Source: Pseudomonadota bacterium (GTDB taxonomy: Bacteria > Pseudomonadota > Gammaproteobacteria > Xanthomonadales > Xanthomonadaceae). Taken from it: a stretch of DNA of 36,057 nt. The notes beneath the pieces were generated by a model. It had not been told where the DNA came from. It saw only the letters and a program-made list of their open reading frames with translations, and did not search any database. Shown here in pieces: positions 31,282 through 36,057 of the stretch. The stretch is from positions 1 to 36,057 of the forward strand of contig JAEWNY010000059.1 in assembly GCA_023461075.1 (NCBI GenBank), given 5' to 3'. The translations under genes and the position numbers were made by a program. The stretch's first letter is position 1. Each line of letters begins with the position of its first letter.

Positions 31282-31827
31282 ATGGCCGATGACGTCGAAA
31301 TCCTCCACCAGGGCAAATGGCTGCGGCTGGTCCGTCGCGGCAAGTGGGAAGCCTGCGAACGCTGCCACGGCGGCGATGGCATGGCGGTGATCGTGATCGC
31401 GGTGACGCCCGCCGACGAGGTCCTGTTCGTCGAGCAGTTCCGCGTGCCGCTGCAGGCACGCACGATAGAAATGCCGGCCGGCCTGGTCGGCGACGACCAC
31501 GACGACGATTCGCTTGAAGCCGCCGCACGCAGGGAACTCATCGAGGAAACCGGGTGGCAGCCCCGTCGGGTCGATGTGTTGCTGACCGGGCCGACTTCAT
31601 CCGGCATGAGCAACGAGCGGATCGCCTTCGTGCGCGCGCGCGACCTGGTGAAGGTGGGTGATGGCGGCGGTGTCGACGATGAAGGCATTACCGTGCACGC
31701 GGTGCCGCGCGCCGATGCGCCGGCCTGGCTGATGCAGAAGCACGCGGAAGGCTATGAACTCGATCTCAAGCTCTGGGCCGGGCTTTGGATGATCGAGCAC
31801 AACCCGGATGGCAGCCGCGCGGATTGA
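31282..31827 (+). CDS. NUDIX hydrolase, ADP-ribose pyrophosphatase-like
   Basis: 181 residues. The Nudix box runs from Gly70 to Trp92: GDDHDDDSLEAAARRELIEE then TGW. The REL-x-EE-x-G core is perfect, but the first box acid is Asp76 where the consensus has Glu. FVEQFRVPLQARTIEMPAGLVG upstream is typical of ADP-ribose pyrophosphatases of the NudF type. It probably clears ADP-ribose or a related nucleoside diphosphate. It stands alone between the exonuclease and the second PPK2. Confidence 0.9.
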   Translation: MADDVEILHQGKWLRLVRRGKWEACERCHGGDGMAVIVIAVTPADEVLFVEQFRVPLQARTIEMPAGLVGDDHDDDSLEAAARRELIEETGWQPRRVDVLLTGPTSSGMSNERIAFVRARDLVKVGDGGGVDDEGITVHAVPRADAPAWLMQKHAEGYELDLKLWAGLWMIEHNPDGSRAD

Positions 31828-31915
31828 ATTGCGTGGATAGAGCCACGCTTGAGGGGCATCAAGGCATCGACTCCCGCGCCATGGCAGGCTGTCCGCATCA
31901 AGACAGGAGCGACCG

Positions 31916-33010
31916 ATGGCCACCCGCAAACGCCCGGCGACACCCGCAAGCAAAGCCACGCCGCCTTCGGGCCGAAAACCAGCCGCGAGCACGCCGCGCA
32001 AATCGCCCGCGCGCAAGCCCAGGACCGTCATGCCAGTGGCATCCGACAGCGCAAGCGAATCCGCCTTCGCCATCGCCCAGAAAGAGGCGACCGCCCGGGT
32101 CAGGGAAAATCCGCCAGCGATGCCGCCGCTGCTGGGCGTGAGCCCGGAAGCGCTGGGCGTGGATGCCGAATCTGCCCGCGAGATGTCGGCGATGCCGGTC
32201 ACCGGCGAGGAAAGCGTCAGCGCCCCGCTGCCGAAGGGGTACCCGTACAGCACGCGGATGCGCCGCAAGGAATACGAGGCGGAGAAGAAGAAACTGCAGA
32301 TCGAATTGCTCAAGGTGCAAAGCTGGGCCAAGGAAACCGGACAGCGCATCATCCTGCTGTTCGAGGGCCGCGATGCGGCAGGCAAGGGCGGCGCGATCAA
32401 GCGCTTCACCGAGCATCTCAATCCGCGCGGCGCGCGCGTGGTGGCGCTGGAGAAGCCCAGCGAACAGGAACGTGGGCAGTGGTACTTCCAACGCTACATC
32501 AACCACCTGCCGACCTACGGGGAAATCCTGTTCTTTGACCGCAGCTGGTACAACCGCGCCGGCGTGGAGAAGGTCATGGGGTTCTGCACCCCATCCGAGT
32601 ACCTGGAATTCATGCGCGAGACGCCGGAGTTCGAACGCATGCTGGTCCGCAGCGGCATCCGCCTGTACAAGTTCTGGTTCTCGGTCAGCCGCGAAGAGCA
32701 GATGCGCCTCTTCAATTCGCGCCGCAGCGATCCGCTCAAGCACTGGAAGCTCTCGCCGATCGACATCCAGTCGCTGGACAAGTGGCCCGACTACACCGAG
32801 GCCAAGGAAGCGATGTTCTTCCACACCGACACCGCCGATTCGCCGTGGGTGGTGATCAAGTCGGACGACAAGAAACGCGCGCGGCTCAACTGCATGCGGT
32901 ACTTCCTCAGCACCCTGCCGTATCCGGGCAAGGACCTGAAGGTGGTCGGCCGGCCCGACCCGCGCATCGTCGGCACGGCAGCGCAGGTGTTGGCCGGGAG
33001 CGGGCAATGA
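31916..33010 (+). CDS. ppk2: Polyphosphate kinase 2 family protein (copy 2, extended N-terminus)
   Basis: 364 residues. The kinase domain begins near 115 (RMRRKEYEAEKKKLQIELLK). It contains Walker A FEGRDAAGKGGAIKR (149-163), Walker B ILFFDRSWYNRAGVEKVMGF and lid LFNSRRSDPLKHWKLSPID. The first 40 residues are Lys/Arg/Pro/Ala-rich with histone-H1-like repeats (TPASKATPPSGRKPAASTPRK), followed by a disordered linker; such a tail could bind DNA or polyphosphate, which is inference. ATG 31916 has AGGAG 6 nt upstream. A shorter paralogue is at 15917-16684. A hairpin terminator follows. Confidence 0.95.
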   Translation: MATRKRPATPASKATPPSGRKPAASTPRKSPARKPRTVMPVASDSASESAFAIAQKEATARVRENPPAMPPLLGVSPEALGVDAESAREMSAMPVTGEESVSAPLPKGYPYSTRMRRKEYEAEKKKLQIELLKVQSWAKETGQRIILLFEGRDAAGKGGAIKRFTEHLNPRGARVVALEKPSEQERGQWYFQRYINHLPTYGEILFFDRSWYNRAGVEKVMGFCTPSEYLEFMRETPEFERMLVRSGIRLYKFWFSVSREEQMRLFNSRRSDPLKHWKLSPIDIQSLDKWPDYTEAKEAMFFHTDTADSPWVVIKSDDKKRARLNCMRYFLSTLPYPGKDLKVVGRPDPRIVGTAAQVLAGSGQ

Positions 33011-33036
33011 GCGAAGCGGCATCGCCATGAACAAGC

Positions 33037-33060
33037 AAGGGCGCCGGAAGGCGCCCTTCT
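33037..33060. terminator. Hairpin terminator between ppk2 copy 2 and the PhnA-domain gene
   Basis: Perfect 9-bp stem AAGGGCGCC (33037-33045), loop GGAA, GGCGCCCTT (33050-33058), then CTGTGTG. The T-run is poor, but the stem lies between convergent genes, 26 nt behind the ppk2 stop. Confidence 0.65.
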
Positions 33061-33082
33061 GTGTGTACTCGATGCCGCGATC

Positions 33083-33319
33083 TCAAGCCTTCTTGACGAA
33101 CTCCGTGCGCAGGACCAGGCCCTTGACCTTGTCGACGTTGCACTCGATCAGCTCCTCGTCGTCGGTCAGGCGGATGTTCTTGCACATCTGCCCGCGCTTG
33201 AGCGTCACCGAGGTGCCCTTGACCTTGAGGTCCTTGATCAGGGTCACGCTGTCGCCGTCGGCCAGTCGGGTACCGTTGCTGTCCTTGACGATGATCTCGT
33301 CTTCGTTGTCTTCGCTCAT
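33083..33319 (-). CDS. Short PhnA-domain protein (YjdM-like C-terminal domain)
   Basis: 78 residues. VKDSNGTRLADGDSVTLIKDLKVKG, LKRGQMCKNIRL and a final LRTEFVKKA match the C-terminal SH3-like PhnA domain (E. coli YjdM, once called PhnA). The zinc-ribbon half of the E. coli protein is missing. Despite the name, a role in phosphonate use is doubtful. ATG 33319; it follows the proline iminopeptidase gene on the same strand by 24 nt. Confidence 0.9.
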   Translation of the reverse strand: MSEDNEDEIIVKDSNGTRLADGDSVTLIKDLKVKGTSVTLKRGQMCKNIRLTDDEELIECNVDKVKGLVLRTEFVKKA

Positions 33320-33343
33320 CTTGCTGTCCTCGTCATTCGCAGG

Positions 33344-34297
33344 TCACATCGCGCGAGGCGCGAAATGGTCGGTGGCGCGCACCAGTGCATCGATGTTCTC
33401 GTCCTCGAACGCCGAATGCCCGGCGGTCGGGCTGATCACCAGCTCCGCCTTCGGCCAAGCCTTGTGCAGGTCCCAGGCGTTCGCCACCGGGCAGACCACG
33501 TCGTAGCGGCCGTGCACGATGACGCCCGGGATGTCTGCGATGCGGTGGGCATCGCGCAGCAACTGGTCGTCGGCATCGAAGAAGCCCTTGTTGACGAAGT
33601 AATGGTTCTCGATCCGCGCGAAAGCCAGCGCGAACTGCGCATCTCCATGGCTGTCCGCGTAGTCCTCCGGCACGCGCAGGTAACTGGTGCCGCCCTCCCA
33701 GATGCTCCAGCGCCGCGCGGCCTCGAGGCGCACCGCTTCGTCGTCCGAGATCAGGCGCTTGTGGTACGCGGCCATCAGGTCGCCGCGTTCAGCCTCGGGG
33801 ATGAATTCGCGATACGGCTCGAACTGGTCGGGGAAGATGCGCGATGCGCCTTCCTGGTAGAACCATTCCAGCTCCCAACGCCGCAGCATGAAGATGCCGC
33901 GCAGGACCAGCTCAGTCACGCGCTCGGGGTGCTTCTCTGCATACGCCAGCGCCAGCGTCGATCCCCAACTGCCGCCGAATACCTGCCAATGCTCGATACC
34001 CAGCATCTCGCGGATGCGTTCGATGTCGGCGACCAGGTCCCACGTCGTATTGTCGACGAGGTCCGCGTGCGGCGTGCTGCGCCCGGCGCCGCGCTGGTCG
34101 AACAGCACGATGCGGTATTTCGACGGATCGTGGAAGCGACGCATCGACGCATTGCAACCGCCGCCCGGCCCGCCATGCAGCATCACCACCGGCTTGCCGT
34201 CGGGATTGCCGCATTCCTCCCAGTACAGGGTGTGGCGGTCGTCGACCGCGAGCATGCCGCTGCGGTTGGGCTCGATCGGCGGATACAGCGTGCGCAT
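33344..34297 (-). CDS. pip: Proline iminopeptidase
   Basis: 317 residues, an alpha/beta hydrolase of peptidase family S33 that removes N-terminal proline from peptides. Seen: oxyanion-loop HGGPGGGCN, nucleophile elbow GGSWGS (Ser about 111), DVVCPVANAW (acid Asp) and AGHSAF (catalytic His). Starts MRTLYPPIEPN as usual for the family. It heads a small minus-strand pair with the PhnA-domain gene. Confidence 0.95.
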   Translation of the reverse strand: MRTLYPPIEPNRSGMLAVDDRHTLYWEECGNPDGKPVVMLHGGPGGGCNASMRRFHDPSKYRIVLFDQRGAGRSTPHADLVDNTTWDLVADIERIREMLGIEHWQVFGGSWGSTLALAYAEKHPERVTELVLRGIFMLRRWELEWFYQEGASRIFPDQFEPYREFIPEAERGDLMAAYHKRLISDDEAVRLEAARRWSIWEGGTSYLRVPEDYADSHGDAQFALAFARIENHYFVNKGFFDADDQLLRDAHRIADIPGVIVHGRYDVVCPVANAWDLHKAWPKAELVISPTAGHSAFEDENIDALVRATDHFAPRAM

Positions 34298-34339
34298 GAC
34301 AGACTCCGTGCGGATGAATACACAGTTTAGCTGTTCGCC

Positions 34340-35176
34340 TCAAAGTCGCCCGAGCGTCACCCGGTCACGGCCTTCGAGGTCACGGATGGTCTCGACATCC
34401 GAAAACCCGGCATTGGCGAACAAGGCACGCACGGCGTCACCTTGCTCCCAGCCATGCTCGACCAGCAGCCAGCCACCTACGACGAGGCGTGAAGGTGCTG
34501 CCGAAACGAGCGTGCGCAGGTCGTCCAGCCCGTCATCGCCCGAGGCCAGCGCGCTCATCGGCTCGAAGCGCAAGTCGCCTTCCACGAGGTGCGGATCGCC
34601 GTTTTCGATGTAGGGTGGATTGCTGGCGATGAGATCGAAGCGTTCGTCCGCCAGCGGCGCAAGCCAGCTGCCATGGCGGAATTCGATGTTGGCGATGTCG
34701 TTGCCTTGCGCATTGCGGCGTGCGACCGCCAGCGCGGCTTCGCTGGCATCGGTGGCGACGACGCGTGCAGTCGGCCGTTCCGACGCGATGGCCAACGCGA
34801 TCGCGCCACTGCCGGTCCCGAGGTCGGCGATGCGTGATGCGGCACCGTGCGGGATGCGTGCCAGCGCCAGCTCCACCAGCAACTCGGTCTCGGAACGCGG
34901 AATAAGAGTGTCCGGCGTGACTTCGAGATCCAGCGTCCAGAAACCGCGGCTGCCGGTGAGATAGGCAACCGGCTCGCCGGCTTCGCGACGCGCGATCAAC
35001 TCGTCGAAGCGCGAGGATTGGTCGGGTGTCAGCGCATCGCCGCCGTGGGTGAACAACCAGCCACGCGGCTGGCCCAGCACATGCAACAGCAACGCCTCGG
35101 CGTCGACGCGATCGATCCGCGTGGCGGCTTCGCGCAAGGCATGAACGACGGTGGCGGGAAGACGCGACATCGACAT
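34340..35176 (-). CDS. prmC: Release factor glutamine methyltransferase
   Basis: 278 residues. PrmC (HemK) N5-methylates the glutamine of the GGQ motif in release factors 1 and 2. Seen: PVAYLTGSRGFW, the SAM loop IADLGTGSGAIALAIA, and the catalytic NPPYIENGDPHL. ATG at 35176 or 35170. Its substrate gene prfA is at 14291-15376 in this window, so the usual prfA-prmC pairing is broken. Confidence 0.96.
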   Translation of the reverse strand: MSMSRLPATVVHALREAATRIDRVDAEALLLHVLGQPRGWLFTHGGDALTPDQSSRFDELIARREAGEPVAYLTGSRGFWTLDLEVTPDTLIPRSETELLVELALARIPHGAASRIADLGTGSGAIALAIASERPTARVVATDASEAALAVARRNAQGNDIANIEFRHGSWLAPLADERFDLIASNPPYIENGDPHLVEGDLRFEPMSALASGDDGLDDLRTLVSAAPSRLVVGGWLLVEHGWEQGDAVRALFANAGFSDVETIRDLEGRDRVTLGRL

Positions 35177-35189
35177 AGCTTACGGACCT

Positions 35190-35206
35190 GTCTCACTCGG
35201 TGAGAC
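35190..35206. promoter_or_regulatory. Perfect inverted repeat in the prmC/lhr divergent gap
   Basis: GTCTCAC, 3-nt spacer TCG, GTGAGAC. It stands 14 bp before the prmC start and 103 bp before the preferred lhr start. It may be an operator half-site pair or a leader hairpin; no T-run follows. Confidence 0.45.
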
Positions 35207-35309
35207 GCATCGCGACGACTCTCCCGCGATGGCCGCGCAGTTCCGCCTCGATTTCAGCCACGCCCCAGGCGTTCAGGCCACGGCCGACGGCGGCGCGGAT
35301 AATCCACCC

Positions 35310-36057
35310 ATGCCCCTGCCCCCCGCACTTTCCGGCTTCCATCCCGCGGTGGCCGGCTGGTTCACCGGTCGCTTCCCCGCGCCGACCGCGGCGCAGGATG
35401 CCGCGTGGCCGCGGATCGCCGCCGGCGAACACGTGCTGGTCGCCGCGCCAACCGGCTCCGGCAAGACGCTGACCGCCTTCCTCGCCGCGATCGATGCACT
35501 GGTGCGCGAGGGATTGGCGCACGGCCTCGCGGACGGCACGCAAGTGCTGTACGTCTCGCCGCTCAAGGCGCTCTCCAACGACATCCACATCAACCTGGAA
35601 GCACCGCTGGCCGGCATCCGCGAGGAACTGACCCGGCTCGGCCTGCCCGATGTCGAGATCCGCACCGCGGTGCGCACCGGCGATACGCCACAGTCCGAGC
35701 GCGCCGCCTTGCGCAAGTGCCCGCCGCACATCCTGGTCACCACGCCGGAATCGTTGTACGTGCTGCTGGGCTCCGAATCCGGGCGGGCGATGCTGGCCGG
35801 GATCAAGTCGGTGATCGTCGACGAGATCCACGCGCTGGCGCAGAGCAAACGCGGCAGCCATCTCGCCCTGTCGCTGGAACGCCTGGAATCGTTGACGGGC
35901 AAGCCGCTGCAGCGCATCGGCCTGTCGGCGACGCAGAAGCCGATCGATGCAGTCGCGCGTTTCCTGGTCGGCGCGGGACATGTCGACCACGCCGGACGCG
36001 CCGACTGCAACATCATCGACATCGGCCACGATCGCCCGCGCGATCTCGCCATCGAGG
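35310..36057 (+). CDS. lhr: Lhr-type ATP-dependent DNA helicase, N-terminal part (window edge)
   Basis: The first 249 codons are visible and the frame runs off the right edge. FHPAVAGWFTGRFPAPTAAQ (Q-motif like) is followed by Walker A APTGSGKTL, YVSPLKALSNDI (motif Ia), TTPESLYVLL, the box DEIHAL (motif II), and LSATQKP (motif III). This order and wording mark large Lhr helicases of superfamily 2, used in DNA repair. ATG 35310 gives the usual start; an in-frame ATG at 35229 would add 27 residues. Confidence 0.88.
   Translation, partial: MPLPPALSGFHPAVAGWFTGRFPAPTAAQDAAWPRIAAGEHVLVAAPTGSGKTLTAFLAAIDALVREGLAHGLADGTQVLYVSPLKALSNDIHINLEAPLAGIREELTRLGLPDVEIRTAVRTGDTPQSERAALRKCPPHILVTTPESLYVLLGSESGRAMLAGIKSVIVDEIHALAQSKRGSHLALSLERLESLTGKPLQRIGLSATQKPIDAVARFLVGAGHVDHAGRADCNIIDIGHDRPRDLAIE

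Noticed and set aside
1..36057. Mobile element, prophage, CRISPR or defence island
   Set aside because: No transposase, integrase, direct-repeat array, restriction or toxin-antitoxin genes are recognised; composition and gene content are core-like throughout.

Overview
The window looks like chromosomal DNA from a high-GC gammaproteobacterium of the Xanthomonadaceae/Lysobacteraceae (Lysobacter, Luteimonas or Thermomonas-like). Three things point there: the gene order tRNA-Tyr/tRNA-Gly/tRNA-Thr/tuf; the order TPR protein-lolB-ispE-tRNA-Gln-prs-rplY-pth-ychF divergent from hemA-prfA; and a TonB receptor whose TonB box has the 'LDSVVVTGSRI' form usual in that group. This placement rests on gene order and protein style only. 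I see no insertion sequence, phage, integrase or CRISPR array, and coding density is very high, with many 1-8 bp stop/start overlaps.

Layout. 1-750 (- strand): start of tuf preceded by tRNA-Thr, tRNA-Gly and tRNA-Tyr, with a recognisable sigma70 promoter; the Tyr-Gly spacer holds a second copy of the tRNA-Tyr 3' end. 748-5825: a lipoprotein cyanophycinase coupled to an exported isoaspartyl peptidase, divergent from a TonB-dependent receptor; together they look like an envelope system for scavenging cyanophycin or beta-aspartyl peptides. 5967-12946 (- strand): housekeeping block ychF, pth, rplY, prs, tRNA-Gln, ispE, lolB and a large TPR protein. 13009-16684 (+): hemA, prfA, a GNAT acetyltransferase and a first PPK2 polyphosphate kinase. 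16688-18830 (-): acylphosphatase, a TlpA-like thioredoxin lipoprotein and a YihY membrane protein, all overlapping. 18907-20367 (+): WrbA-like flavoprotein, DUF2069 protein and a single-domain asparaginase. 20372-21918 (-): an unassigned lipoprotein overlapping sufT; 21995-22429 (+): an unassigned membrane protein.

22458-27375 holds a three-part proton-translocating transhydrogenase (pntA1, pntA2, pntB) with two oddities. An unrecognised four-helix membrane protein sits in frame-overlapping coupling between pntA2 and pntB. An oppositely oriented sigma factor/DUF3619-like/DUF3106 cassette separates pntA1 from the rest. The two separated pnt pieces carry nearly the same 22-bp promoter-proximal box (20/22 identical), which suggests they stay co-regulated although split.

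27429-36057: a DUF1631 protein, a nitroreductase overlapping a stand-alone 5'-3' exonuclease, a NUDIX hydrolase, a second PPK2 with a long basic/disordered N-terminus, a short PhnA-domain protein, proline iminopeptidase, prmC and the start of an Lhr-type helicase. prmC modifies the release factor encoded by prfA some 20 kb away.

Most of the window is ordinary core genome. The parts most worth a second look are the cyanophycinase/TonB locus, the coupled unknown protein in the transhydrogenase operon together with its duplicated promoter box, and the rtT-like tRNA-Tyr 3' repeat.
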